Source: Cyanophora paradoxa (Eukaryota > Glaucocystophyceae > Cyanophorales > Cyanophoraceae). From it: a stretch of DNA of 64,000 bases. The notes under the pieces were generated by a model. It saw only the letters and a list, made by a program, of their open reading frames with translations. It was not told the origin of the DNA and searched no databases. A program made the position numbers and the translations under genes. Below, piece by piece: positions 11,825 to 23,152 of the stretch. Location of the stretch: contig QPMI01000479.1 in NCBI GenBank assembly GCA_004431415.1, forward strand, positions 62,001 through 126,000. The letters run 5' to 3'. The first letter of the stretch is position 1; each line of letters opens with the position of its first letter.

Positions 11825-14800
11825 ATGGCAGCGGAGACGGATGATATCGTCGAGCTGCGCAGATGGGCGGTCGACCGGAACGGGGCGCTCATGGACTCCG
11901 TCGTCGTGCGGGAGATCAGCGAGGAGGAGGGCCGCGGCCTGGTGCTGACACGCGCGGTCGGCGAGGGCGAGGAGATCGTTTCGATCCCGGCGACCGCGTG
12001 AGTCTTCTCGCCCTCGAACCTCGCAGCTTATCGCGAGCGCTCCGCGCCCCGGGCTGGCGCGGCTGCCTTTGCTAGCTTTGCAGCCACAGAGACCCTACAC
12101 GAGCGATTCTACGCTCGTCCAGGCCCGCCCAGTGCCGCCCGCCCCGAGATCCGACCGCCCGTGCGCAGGCTCTGGAGCGCCAGCACAGCGGCCCAGCACC
12201 TCACGGCCGCCCTCCCCGCCTTTGACTTTTCCGCACTCCGTCCCGACGATCAGGTCCGCCCGCGCGCGTCCCGCGTCGCCCCGGCCCCGCCCAACCCGCG
12301 GCGCTCCCGCAGCTCGCGCTGCACCTCCTCTACGAGAAGAACGTGAGGGGCCGGGCGTCATTCTGGTGGCCGCACATCGTTACGCTGCCGAGGAGCTACT
12401 CGCTCCCGACCGGCTTCAGCGACGAGGACCTCTTCGAGCTCGAGGGCTCCAACTCCTTCCCCATCATCATCCGCATGCTCGCGCAGGTTCGGATCCGACC
12501 GGGGCTCTATTCCCGGCCTGGACTGAGCTGAGCCGTGCTGTACCCCCCCGCAGCTGCGGGGGGACTGGGAGGCCCTCCGGAACGTTCTTTTCCGCTCCCA
12601 CCCCGAGGTCTTCCCCCCCGAGGCCTTCTCCCTCGACGAGTACAAGTGGGCGCGTACCCCCCGCCGGCTCTCCGTTTCTATCCTGTAGACCCCTCTCGGC
12701 GCGTTCGCTGAGCGCATCCCCCGCAGGCCCTGGCCACGCTCCACACGCGCGGGATGGACTTCCCGACGCGCAGCGGGCCACCCCGCCGCATCCTCGCCCC
12801 CGTCGCGTGCGCCTGGGGGTACCGCGCCTTCCGAACCGCGCCCTGATCTGAATCCCGTACCCCCGCAGGGACATGATGAACGCTTCGCTGCAGGCGGGAG
12901 GGGTACACCTCTACGACGAGCGCGACGGGGCCGTGCGCGTCATCGCCTCCCGCGACCTGCCCTCCGGCTCCGAGGTCCGCGCTCGCGTACCCCTCCTTGC
13001 GCCTCGTACCCCAGCCGAGCCGGGCCGGGGTACAGGTCCGGATCTCGTACGGGGAGCCGGGGGACGGGTCCCTCGCCAACGCGCGGCTCCTGAGGCTGTA
13101 CGGGTGCGCCATCGCGCGTACCCCCCTCCCCCTTCCGCCCCGCCGCCCCAGAGGTCGCCCCAGAAGAGGGAGGGCAGCGGCGCCTGCGTTTCGCGTGCAA
13201 CCTAGCGAGACCTCCCGAACGCGCCCTCCGCTCACTCACGTACCCCTCCGCTGCTCGGCAGGTTCACGTTCGACAACAACCCGCACGACGTCGTTGAGAT
13301 GTGGGCCTCCATGTCCGAGGCCCGCCGTACCCCCCCCTCCCCCCCCCCGCCTTGCCCCTGCCCACGCCCCCCGAGCTCCTCTCCCCGCCACTTCTACTCT
13401 AGATCTCCCGCTCCTCTAGCCCCCCAGCTCCGCCTCGCCCTCGGCCTAAATCGAAGCTGGGCGGGCGGGCAGGAGGCGCCGCTGTACTAGTCCCCCAGTC
13501 TAGGCTAGTCTAGGCTAGTCCCCCTCAAGGCTCGAGCTCCTCTCCCCGCTCCTCTAGTCCCCCAGCTCCGCCTCGCCCTCGGCCTAAATCGAAGCTGGGC
13601 GGGCGGGCAGGAGGCGCCGCTGTACAAGGCGAAGCGGAAACTCTTCGCGGACTTCGGGATCGACCCGGGGAGCCCCTTCCTCCTCTCCGCCGTGCGCCCC
13701 GCCCCCCTCTACCCCCCCTCCTCCTCCCCCTTGCGGCCCGGCCTCGCTGCTCAGCTTATCTTAGAGCTAATCTTGGAGCTCAGCTTATCTAATTTTGGCC
13801 TAGCCCAGCAGCATGAGCCCCCGCCTAGCGCTGCCCTCTCTCTCTCTCCTTCCTCCCCTTCCCCTCCCCCGCCTCCTCCCCCACTGAACCCTCCGCGGGC
13901 AGGCGAACCCGCTCCCGGGGCAGCTGATGCGGTGCCTGAGGATCCAGTTCCTCGACGAGGGGGAGTACCGCCGCTTCCTCGAGTGCAAGGTACCCCCCCC
14001 CTCCCCCCCCCCTTCCCCCCTTGAGCTCCCCCTCCCCGGCTCGAGCTCCGCCTCAGGTGAAGGGGGCCGGGTGGGACTTCGCGACGGCGATCTCGGCGGA
14101 GAGCGAGCAGCGCGTCCTCCAGGCGCTGATGGCCGCCGTCCAGGTACCCCCGGCCCCTCTTCTCCCCCGCCCCTCCTAGCTATATATAGATAGAGAGAGA
14201 CTAGGGTCTAGATAGAGAGACAAGGCTAGGCTATGGCTCTGGGCTAGATGGCCGCCGTCCAGGTACCCCCGGCCCCGCCACCTCCCCTCCTAGATAGAGA
14301 GAGACTAGGATAGAGAGAGACCCAGCTATGGCTCTGGGCTAGAGCAAGGTCTCGGCTTTCCTCGGCTAGAGCTAGATCTTTGCCTTGGTGGCCGCCGTCC
14401 GGGTACCCCCGCCCCCTCCCCTAGCTATAGGATCTAGCCGTAGCTTCTAGCTTCCCGCTTCTTCTCTCCCCGAGCTTGTTTGGCTAGGCTCTGGATATGC
14501 GGCGTCTCCCTTCCCCCCCCGCCCCTCTCGCCTGACCTCTGACCTGCCCCCCCCCCCCCCCCCCCCCCCCAGGGGATGCTGGAGGGGTACCGGACGACGC
14601 TGGAGGCGGACGAGGCGGCGTGGGCGGCGCACCAGTCGGGGGCTGCCCCGCTCCCCACCAACCGCCGCAACACCCTCCTGGTCCGATTCGCCCGGCTCCC
14701 TCGATCAGATTAGACTAGGGGCGCCCGAGCCTCAGGGACGATTCGAGTCGATTAGATTTCCCTGAGCTCGACTAGGCGCTCTTCTCTTCCCCGTCCGCAC

Positions 14801-14921
14801 CCTCGCCTCCGTGCTCTGACGTCGCCTCCCTCCATCTCAGGTGCGGCTCGGAGAGAAGCGGATCCTCTTCCGCACGCTCGGGGCTCTCGCCAGCAGCCTC
14901 TCCGCCCTCGGGCCCTCCTAG
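11825..14921 (+). CDS. SET-domain methyltransferase, SETD3/Rubisco-LSMT-like
   Basis: Multi-exon gene from ATG 11825 (MAAETDDIVELRRWAVDRNG) to TAG 14919-14921. It has the split SET domain and C-terminal substrate-binding domain of the LSMT/SETD3 class, which methylates Lys or His of non-histone proteins using SAM. Landmarks: GRGLVLTRAVGEGEEIVSIP near 11930-11990; WWPHIVTLPRSYSLP and SNSFPIII near 12363-12475; APVADMMNASLQAGG across an intron near 12795-12900; ISYGEPGDGSLANARLLRLY near 13040-13105; GFTFDNNPHDVVEM near 13262-13303. The substrate-binding domain includes LMRCLRIQFLDEGEYRRFLE and GMLEGYRTTLEADE. The usual NH pair of the SET core (DxxNH) reads N-A here. Introns carry GTACCCC, and two contain duplicated splice-site segments listed separately. 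Protein or histone target is unknown. Confidence 0.85.
13411..13625 (+). repeat. Intronic direct repeat carrying a duplicated 3' splice site
   Basis: About 75-85 bp occur twice, at 13411-13497 and 13549-13625. Each holds CTCCGCCTCGCCCTCGGCC and the acceptor GCGGGCAG followed by GAGGCGCCGCTGTAC. The downstream copy continues as the real exon (EAPLYKAKRKLFADFG). The upstream copy runs into TAG after LY, so using it would truncate the protein. Confidence 0.75.
14128..14416 (+). repeat. Three copies of an exon end plus 5' splice site
   Basis: GATGGCCGCCGTCCAG followed by GTACCCCCGGCCCC is found at 14128-14157 and 14247-14276, and in a diverged form (GTGGCCGCCGTCCGG, GTACCCCC) at 14389-14416. The first is the true exon end (VLQALMAAVQ) with its donor. 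The others lie in the following intron, separated by repeats rich in TAGATAGAGAGA. Local tandem duplication has multiplied the donor. Confidence 0.7.
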
Positions 14922-15287
14922 CCGGCCGGCTAGCCGGCTTCAGCTTCAGCTTCCGCCGCTGCGCTGCAGCCGGCTAAAGAGCCAAGGGCCGGCGCCGGCG
15001 TCTGGTCTCGAGCCTAGTAGCGATTGCTCGGTATATATATACGTACATGTTTGTGCAGTCAGGCTAGTTTCAGATGAAGCTAGTAGGACGCGTGATTGCG
15101 ATGCGGTGAATTGAATTGATTGCATATTATGATCACTAACATTGAACCATGTCCAATGTCAAAGCCATGCGCGCGCATGCAGTCGTCCGATGCTGCCACC
15201 GGGGCAGATCTAGATGCCACAGCTAGTTACAGCTGCGATAATCTAACTATATATGTACACGTAATGTACATGCGAGAGCGCCGCCGT
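14922..15287. other. Convergent intergenic region
   Basis: 366 bp between two gene ends. It has TATATATATA near 15032, a palindrome-rich AT-rising stretch, and no ORF of note. Both 3' UTRs must lie here. Confidence 0.4.
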
Positions 15288-17764
15288 CTACTCGAGGCGC
15301 CAGCGATCGCCGAGGAGCTGCCGGAGGGCGCCCCAGTCCGACTCGTCGCCCTCGCGCCGGGCGAGCACGAGGTCCCCCGGGGCCGGGGCGGGGTCGGCCG
15401 CCATGTCCGCCAGCGGCCCCAGCGCCGCGAGGGCGTCGGAGAAATCGGATGCCCACAGCCGAGCCGGCTCGGCGAGGGTCAGCGCGGCCCGCCGCAGGCG
15501 CGCGCACGCCGCCAGCGCCTCGCCCTGCCGCACGGAGGGGTACATGGGCAGCCCGTCCTGGTCGTACTCCTCCAGGATGTCCTGGGGGGTACGGCATTGA
15601 TGAGGGGCGCGGAGGGGTACTAATTCGAAGGCGATCGAATCAACGACTCTGGTACCCACCTTGGCGACGTGAAGGAGGAACGTGATGGACACAGCGACGC
15701 TGAGGAACGTGTCGACGTTCGGGGCGGAGCTCGAGATGCCGAGGCGCAGGGATCGGAGGGAGGGCATGGAGGGGAGCGCTTGCGCGAGGGCGTCCGCGGC
15801 TGCCGTAAGGTGGTGCGGGAAGGGGCTCGAGAGGCGGAGCGACAAGCTCTCCAATGCGGCGAAGCTCGGCAGGCGGCTCAGGTGCTCAGGCGGCGGGTCG
15901 TACTTTGAGGGCCTGTCGTTCGCGCCGCTCGTCCTGCGGGGTACACTGTTAGGGAAGGGGCGGGGCGCCCGGGCGGGGTACGGATCCGGATGGCGCGGGC
16001 GCACGGGCCGAGGGAGAGCGAGCGAAGCTGAGAACGGAGGGGCGCGCATTTCTCTGCGTTGAGGAAATCCACGGCCAGGGCCTGACCGAACCCGGCCAGG
16101 GCCAGATCCCGCACGGAGCTCTGCGGGGCGAAGGGGCATCGGCGTCGGAGGGGCGGGCGGGGGGCGGGGGGTACTGGAAGGGAAGGGCAAACCGTCCGAG
16201 CCGCGTCGTGCAGGAATGTGTTGCTGTACCCCGAGCGCGCGTCGAACTCGAGCGATTCGAGATGCGCAGACGTGAACTGGGGCGGCACGTCAGGGGTACA
16301 GCGGCTTCGAGGCGGGAGGAGGGGTAGGGCGGACGTGCCTGGGGGAGGGAGCTGAGGCCCGACGCCTTTAGCCCGAAGACGCGGAGGCAGGGCAGGCTGC
16401 AGAGCGGCGCGAGGGCCGCAGCGTTCGTGTTGCGCGAGCAATTCGATGGAAAGGAGGAGAACGTCACGCGGAGCTCCTGGGAGGCAGTGAGGGGTATAGG
16501 TGGGCGGGGCGCCGGACGGCGGGGGGTACAAATGCGGCGACGGACCTCGAGGTTGGGGCACAGGCTTCGGATTGCGGAGGCGAAAGAGCGCTGGAAGGAT
16601 TTCACCTTTTCCTGATTAGGAAGCTGGTAAAGAGACATCACTGGGAAGAAGTGGTGCGCGATCCTGAGGGATCGCAGCCCGCCCAGCGCCGGGGCGACCT
16701 GTACCCCTGCCGGTGAGGAAGGGGCGCCGCCGGGATTCGAGCCACAGACCTGTTCCAGCAGATCGGCGGAGAAGCCGATGCAGTCAGCGAGGTCGAGGCT
16801 CCGGAGGGCCGTCAGCCGCCGCAGTCCCTCCGTGATCGCGCAGCCGCCAGGGCTGGAAGCGAGGGGCAGGCGGTGGCGGTCGTTGACTTCGGCTGTCTGG
16901 AGGCGGACGCTGAGCTCCTCGAGGGTGCCCGCCACGGGCGCCAGGGCCGCCAGCAGCGCCCCCACGTACGCGTGCCGCGCTTTCGCGCTGGCTGCCGCGC
17001 TCCTCTCTTCGCGGGCAACCACATCCCTGTGCAGATTTCAGCCAAGGCGGCGTGCGGCGCGGACGCCGCGCCCGCACCCGTGCCAGGCGACGAAGCGGCG
17101 GAGCCCCTGCAGCGAGGAGGCGAACGAGAGGAAGGGCCTGGCCGGCTCAGGCATCCAGAACGACGGCTGGATGCTGTCGGCGCCCGCGACAGACCTGCGC
17201 GCGCAGGGGGGCGCTCAAAGACTCCGTAATGGCCATGGAGAGACGGGGCAGCGGGCACCCGACCTCATAGAACGGCGGGCGCCACAAATCGACCTCCAGC
17301 GCGCCGCCCGCCGCGAGCCGCAGGGCGCTCGACTGCGCGCGCAGCGCCCATGACCGGAGCTCCGCCTCGGGCACGTCGCGGTACCGCGAGACTCCGCCGC
17401 GCTGCCCGCGAAGAACGAGCGCGTCGAACTCGATTGACGCAAGTGCGTCGCGCATCCGGCGGCTGACGAGCGGGAGGCGGCAAACTTGCCACGCCTCCCG
17501 CAGGCCGAGAAAGCCGATGACGCGCTTCAGCAGCTCGTCAGGAAGAAGCTCGAGGGCGGAGAAGTCCGACGCGGCCCGTGGCTTCTGCGCTGCGTATGCA
17601 GGCTCGCTGCCGGCCGCCGCCGCGGGCGCCGGCTCTTCTCCCCGCTGGCGCTTGCCGCCCACTGGAGAGTCCTCTTCCTCTTCCGAGCTCGAGTAGCGCC
17701 CCAAGCAGGTCTCATCGCCGACGTGCGGCCTGCCGCGCTTCTGGCCACCGCCGCCGCGAGCCAT
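15288..17764 (-). CDS. F-box and leucine-rich-repeat protein
   Basis: Multi-exon gene from ATG 17764 to the stop at 15288-15290. The N-terminus is basic and acidic low complexity (KRGRPHVGDE, SSSEEEEDSPVGGKRQRGEE). An F-box-like helix set follows (LELLPDELLKRVIGFLGL, then WQVCRLPLVSRRMRDAL), which would bind Skp1 in an SCF ubiquitin ligase. Leucine-rich stretches follow: FASSLQGLRRFV near 17100-17130, GTLEELSVRL near 16900-16930, GLRRLTALRSLDLADCIGFS near 16770-16820, LGGLRSLRIAHHFFPVMSLY near 16635-16690, ALESLSLRLSSPFPHHL and SLRSLRLGISSSAP near 15725-15860. The end is GDLVLARREGDESDWGALRQ. Introns show the GTACCCC motif in minus orientation. A 3' partial paralogue lies at 1-1408 in the opposite orientation. 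The substrate is unknown. Confidence 0.7.
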
Positions 17765-18797
17765 CCTGTCAACGCGAGGCTCAGCTGGGCGGCTTCGGAC
17801 TGCAACGAACGCGCGGGGCTTTGCTTAGGAGCCCGGAATGAGCGCGTACGTTCACCCGGGCTTCGCGCGCGGCTTGAAAGTTGGGAAGCGGCCGGGGTAC
17901 GTCGAAGCCTGGCCTCAAACGCCGGAAGACGACTCCAGCCGAGAGCCTCAGAGTCCCGAGTTTCGAGGCGTTCTTTTGTCTGCTCTGGTGCGCGCTAGGC
18001 TGCAGCGGAAGTTCCCCTCTAACCTTCAATCGCAACAGGATCGCCTTCAATTCGATCGCCCTTCTTCGAATTCGTTCTTTCTTGGTGCGCGAGTCAGAGG
18101 CGCGACCTTCGTGCGCGTCTCGCCGCGCGGCCCGCTACAGCGGTGATTCGAGTCCCCTCACGTTCGCTTGTTGTCTTCTTCTGCGGTCTCTCACGTGCAC
18201 CTTGCGCTCTAATTCTCTCGCCCCGAAGCGTTTGGAAGCTGCAAAGTCCGTCGCCCGCAGCAATCCTCAACTTGACACTTGCAATGCGCTCGATATCTCA
18301 GGATACGGTGCAGATGTCGTCGTTCATGCTGCAGACGTCAACGTCGTCAGGGATGAGCAGCAAGGCCGCTTGCATGGCCGCGGCGCCGGCACCAGTGCGT
18401 TGTATTAGATCTATAGCCAACGCTCTTTTCGCATCCCTCTGACGCCAGTGCTTTTGCAGAACGGCGCTGGGCCAACTGCTGGCCCTACCGCTGCGGTCGC
18501 CGCGATCTGGCGGGCTATACGTGACGATCGATATCTGTACGCAGCATCAGTGCGCCGCCACCGACGCCGCCCCCCCCTTCTCTCTCTCTCTCTCTGCTCA
18601 TTAGAGGTTTCTCCTCGTCCTCGGCAGACGACGATGGCCTCGGCCGGGCGCGACGACTCAATGCGTGCGAGTCAGCTGCAGGCTGCCAGCCATTACACGT
18701 ATACAGCAACGGTGCGCCGACTCGACTATTGCATTGCCACCGCGCTTGCACTTGCCCATCGAGTTCGGAGCTCTGAACGAGCCGCGTTTCGCAGGAA
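17765..18797. other. Intergenic or unresolved 5' exons of the RING gene
   Basis: About 1 kb between divergent genes. ORFs at 17838-18146 and 17881-18408 (+) have no domain-like features. A short plus-strand stretch, MSSFMLQTSTSSGMSSKAAC from 18315, ends at a plausible donor (GTGCGT). A second, NGAGPTAGPTAAVAAIWRA, follows an acceptor near 18459. Both resemble the low-complexity N-terminus of the RING protein and could be its first exons. Confidence 0.35.
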
Positions 18798-19870
18798 ATG
18801 ACGCTAGCCACTGCAGAGGCGGCACAGCGGCAGCAGGGCCGAGCTTCCGGCCCTTCGGGCTCGAGCTCCGTCCCTTGCGTAAGCCTTCCCGATCCATTTC
18901 CTTCGGTCTGCTGTCCGCCTGACCCACGTCCAACTGCAGGTCCCAGCCGGAACGATCCCGGGCCCCATGGCCAGCAGTGCCAGCGCCAGCAATGCTAGTG
19001 CTGCAGCTGGCAGCAATGCCCCGGGTCCAGGCTCGAGCTCTGCACGGGTACGAACGAGCCGTCCCTCGGCTGCTCCAACCAGACACTCACTTTCTCTGCA
19101 GGTGACGCAGCCGCCGGCGCAGCAGCCGCCGCGGCGGCAGTCGGTCCGGGCGGCGGCGCGAGCAACCGCGGAGCAGGAGCAGCAGCAGAGCCGTGTCGAC
19201 GGGCTGGCAGCGGAGCTCGCGACGCTCCGCAAGCGCCTAGCGGAGCAGGAGCGGGCGCATAAGGAGCACCGCGATCGGGCGGCGGGGCTCGCCAAGGAGA
19301 ACGGCGAGCTTTGGTGGGGCCTCGTCGAGGCTGCCGGGCAGCGGCAGCGGGCGGTAGACCTCACGGCGCAGAACACGGATCTGCGGCAGCGCCTCGCGGA
19401 GGCGGCAGGGCAGCAGGAGCGGGCGGCGGCGCTGGAGGGGCGGCTCGCGCTCTACGAGGGCGGGGCGGGGCCCATGGCCAGCGGGCAGCAGTGGGGCGAG
19501 GCGGAGCTCGAGGCGGCGGCGGAGCGGCTCAAGGCGGCGGCGAAGCGGGTGGAGGAGCTGCGGCTCGAGGCGCGGGTCGCCTCGGCCGCCGAGGCGCGGG
19601 CGGAGGCCCTCGCCGAGGAGCGCGTCAAGCGGAGGCGCCTGGAGATCTCCTCCACCTTCGAGTGCCCCGTGCGCCGTCCCGGCTCCACGCTCGACTTCAG
19701 ATCTCCGTCCTCACATCTGAGCGCAGATCTGCTGCGAGGACAAGCCGAAGGAGGAGCGGCGCGCCCTGTTCCCCTGCGGGCACCCGTTCTGCAAGGAGTG
19801 TGCGGGCAAGCTCCCCACCTGCCCCACCTGCCGCCAGCCCGTCAAGGGCACGCTACGCATCTTCGAGTGA
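18798..19870 (+). CDS. Coiled-coil RING-finger protein, putative E3 ubiquitin ligase
   Basis: Ser/Ala-rich N-terminus, a long coiled coil (VDGLAAELATLRKRLAEQER through RLKAAAKRVEELRLEARVAS), then a C-terminal C3HC4 RING. A 58-nt intron (19669-19726) splits the RING's first knuckle. Joining the exons restores CPIC, followed by CGHPFC, then KECAGKL and CPTC, the usual metal ligands. The stop is TGA at 19868-19870. RING proteins of this layout pass ubiquitin from an E2 to a substrate held by the coiled coil; the substrate is unknown. Start at ATG 18798 assumes introns near 18868-18939 and 19050-19101; ATG 18967 is the alternative. This gene lacks the GTACCCC intron motif common in its neighbours. 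Confidence 0.75.
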
Positions 19871-20306
19871 GCGAGCGGCGCCGCGCGTGTACTTGCAGCT
19901 GCAGCCTGGCAGCTGCTTATTGCTTAGATCTACATTTTCTTCTCGACCCTCGTCGACCGATACCCTCACCATACCGTGGCGGCGTAGTTCTTCTCTGCAA
20001 CCTAGCTCTCGTGTTCTTCTCAACCCCACGCACCAGACAGATTCCACTCTCGAATGCGAAAGTGGCAAATTGTGCTCCTTCTAATTTGCCCAGTTCTATA
20101 GCTAGTTGTAAGCGCCATGCCGCTGGCGGGCCGAAGCCGCGGCGCCGGCCGCTCTATAGCTAGCTGCGGGCGATGCAGGAAGGAATAACGTAGTACTTGT
20201 CAGGGGCACGAAAGGAGACACGGTGGGGCAGGGGGCGCCGCGGCCGCGGCGGGCCAAGGCAGGAGGGAGGGGGCGCTCTGACGCGGGCCGGGGCCGGCGC
20301 CGGGTG
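19871..20306. other. Convergent intergenic region
   Basis: 436 bp between the RING stop and the Pelota stop. It is AT-richer in the middle (about 19915-20100). GCTAGTTGTAAG and CTATAGCTAGCTG repeats near 20095-20165 are the only features seen. Confidence 0.4.
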
Positions 20307-23014
20307 TCAGTAGTCGTCATAGTAGTCGTCGTCGTCGTAATCGTCGTAGTCCTCGTCGTACACCTGTACCCCCGCGTCAGAAGGGGGGTACATCGAAGGC
20401 GGAGCGCGGTTCTGGTCGGGGCGGACCGGTTTCTTTGCGGGCGCGGCCTTTCCCTTCGCGGCGGCGGCCGCGCCGCCCTTGGCGCCACCCGCGGCGCCGC
20501 CCTTGGCGCCCTTCGCGGCCGCGGCGGGCGCCGCCGGGCCGGCCTTGGCCGGGGTAGCCGCCTTGGTCGAAGAAGAAGCGGCGGAGGGGGACGGGGAGGA
20601 AGCGGCGGGGGTGGCGGGGGCGGGGGCGGCCGGGACGGAGGAGGAGGCTGCGGTGCTGGTTCGGGAGGGGGTAGTGGAAGCGGAGAGCATGGACGAGTAG
20701 TCCTCCTCGAGCTTCGATCGCGCCGTGTCCTCCCACACCTGTACCCCCCGCGGACCGATCGAGTCGGAACCGAACGAAGGCCGAAATTTGATTCGGATCG
20801 CTTCGTTCGCACCTCGCCGCCGTCGTCCTCGTCGTCCCACGCCGGCTCGTCGTCGAACGGCTCCGGCTCGTCCACCTCCTGCGAGCGAACGAAGTGGGCG
20901 AGCGGGAAAAAAACGATGGGGGGTACGGGGTACCTCGTCGGCGATGTCGGGGAGGGGGAAGCGGAGGATGGCGGCCACTCCAGAGAGCTGCTGGAGCTCT
21001 GCGGGGGGTACGTGAGGAAAGGGGCATGGGAAAGGAGGGCGGGCGGAGGGTAAGACGACGCACGCTCTCCGGAGACGTGCATCGTCGAGAAGTGGAAGAT
21101 CTGCCCGGGGGGGGGGTACGGGGTTAGTCTCGCGGGGGAAGAGGGACGGGCGGGGGGTACAGCGCGCCTCGCCGCCGCCCGCTGCAACGGCCTCGGCGAG
21201 GGCGACGTAGCGCGTGCGCGTGGCCATGTCGTTCGCCCTGCGGGGGGGCGGAAGAGGGGCAGTGAGCTTCATCAACGCTCGAGCACCTGAGGCGCGCGCC
21301 GCCGCTCACCTGAAGAGGCTGTCCGCGAGCAGGAGCGTCTGGATCGCCCCCCGCTCACACGCCTGCGCCGAAAGTCAGGAAAAAGCGGAGGGGGTAGAGG
21401 GCAGGGGGTACGGGGTCGGCGCGCCTTCTGGACGTGGTTGTACCCGTAAAAGGCGCGGTCGGGATCCTCGCTGAGCATCTCGTGGAACGAATTCAGCGCC
21501 CGTACCTCCCCCGCAGCCTGCGGGGGGTACGTTATTCTTGTTGATTCTGCGGTTCGAAGGGGGACGGGGTACGCGCCTTCGTGTCCGAGAGGCGGGAGGA
21601 GACGGCGGGGTCCGAGAGGACCTCCCGCAGGGCGTGCCTGGGTACGCGATTCAGAGGGGGGAAGGGGGGAAGAAGCAGGAGGGGTACGACGCCGGGCGCA
21701 CTTGTGGCCGGAGGAGGCGTGGCACATGACGAACTTGGACTTGTTCTCGATCAGCTCGCGTATCCCCTTCCGCTGCGCCTCCTCGTGCAGGAACTGCATG
21801 AACTGGTCCTGCGGGGGGTACGCGGTTCAGTTTTTTCTTCAAGGGGGGGCGAGTTCGCGGGGGTACGCGGCGGCGCGGACCTTGACGAAGCCCGGGGAGG
21901 CGACGAGGACGCACTTTACGATCTCGAAGTTGACGTGCTGCAGGATGGCTCTTAGGAGCGCCTCGAAGAACTTCGTCATCGCCTGGGAAGGGGGGGTACG
22001 GATCAGACCCGCCAGGGTACCAGAGCGATGGGGGGGGGGGGGGGGGGCGTCCACCTTCTCGTGGCCGGCGGCCGCCGCGCCGCGCTTCCGGGGTATGCTC
22101 ATCTCGATGCGCTGCGCGCGGGCCGGGCGCTAAGCTCAAAATGCCGCGCGGCAAGATTGCAGCCGCGCGCGGCGGGGGTACCTGTCTCGTGATGGTCATG
22201 CTCCCGCTGATGAGGCAGAGGTGGGCGAGCCCTGCGCGGGGCGCGTTAGCAGTTCGAGGGCGCGGCGGCGGCGGCGGCGCGCGCGGCGTGCGCGGCGGAG
22301 GGGCCCGCGCGCCTTCGCTCATGACGATGGCCGCGACGTCGGCCTTGGAGTTCTGGTCGGTCGCCTCCTGCACGCGCTCCAGAGCAATGGCGTCCCACGT
22401 CTGCCGCCCGCCGGAGGCTCATGATAAGCGCGAGCGGCGGCGGCGCGGGGCGTGCGGGTTTAGAGCGCGCTGCCGACCTTCTTCTGGATGGAGAACTGGC
22501 GGTTGAGCTCGAGCTCGAGAGTGTGGTAGGCGCCGAGCTGCGGGGGGCCTAGGCTTAGCTGCGGGCGTGGCGGGGCGGGCGGGCGGGCGGCGCCCGCGCG
22601 GAGGGATCCACTCGGCCGCGCGCCTTCACGTATTCGTTCTCTGCGACGTTGCGGCCCTTGATGCGAAGCACGCCGCCTTGCGGGTCGAAGTCGATGGCCA
22701 CCACGACGAGGGTCAGCGTGATCCGCACACGCTCGCTCTCCGTCGTTCCCGACGCGGTCGGCTTAGCTACTTTGCTGCGCGGGCGCCCGGCGTCACCGGA
22801 GGGACCCGGCGGCAAGCGGCCGGCTCGCGAGTGCGCCCCGGGCGGTTGGCGGGCGGATGCCGCGGCCCGGCGCGCACCGAATGGTCGTGGCCCGGACGTG
22901 GTCGCCCTTTGCGATCAGGTTGTACGTGTGCCAGAGGTCCTCGGTGCCATCGTCCGGCATGAAGACCATGTAGCCGGACCCATCCTTCAGTATTTCCTTC
23001 TTGAGGAGCTTCAT
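20307..23014 (-). CDS. PELO: Pelota (Dom34), ribosome-rescue factor, with long C-terminal extension
   Basis: About 15 exons from ATG 23014 to TGA 20307-20309. The product follows Pelota almost end to end: [18 protein letters not shown], then [133 protein letters not shown] followed by [44 protein letters not shown]. Pelota, with its partner Hbs1, recognises stalled ribosomes with an empty A site and splits them for no-go and non-stop decay. Typical Pelota ends soon after the acidic tail (here [20 protein letters not shown]). This one continues with [18 protein letters not shown], an Ala/Pro/Lys-rich stretch and a Tyr/Asp-rich end ([17 protein letters not shown]), well over 100 residues. Its 5' end diverges from the beta-helix gene across 138 bp. 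Confidence 0.92.
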
Positions 23015-23152
23015 TGCGGCTGCAAGGCGCCCCCGCGATTTCGAGGTTGCGCGCTACGTCCGCTGTACCCCAGCTGCAGCCCAGCCTTCGCGGATTTGAA
23101 GCGCACCGCCAAGCCAGCCAAGCTAGAGACCTAACAGCGATTTCGAGAGCTC
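23015..23152. promoter_or_regulatory. Short divergent promoter region
   Basis: 138 bp between the start codons of Pelota (minus) and the beta-helix protein (plus). CTGTACCCCAGCTGCAGCC is present near 23062. No TATA element is seen. The shared-promoter role is inferred from layout only. Confidence 0.4.
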
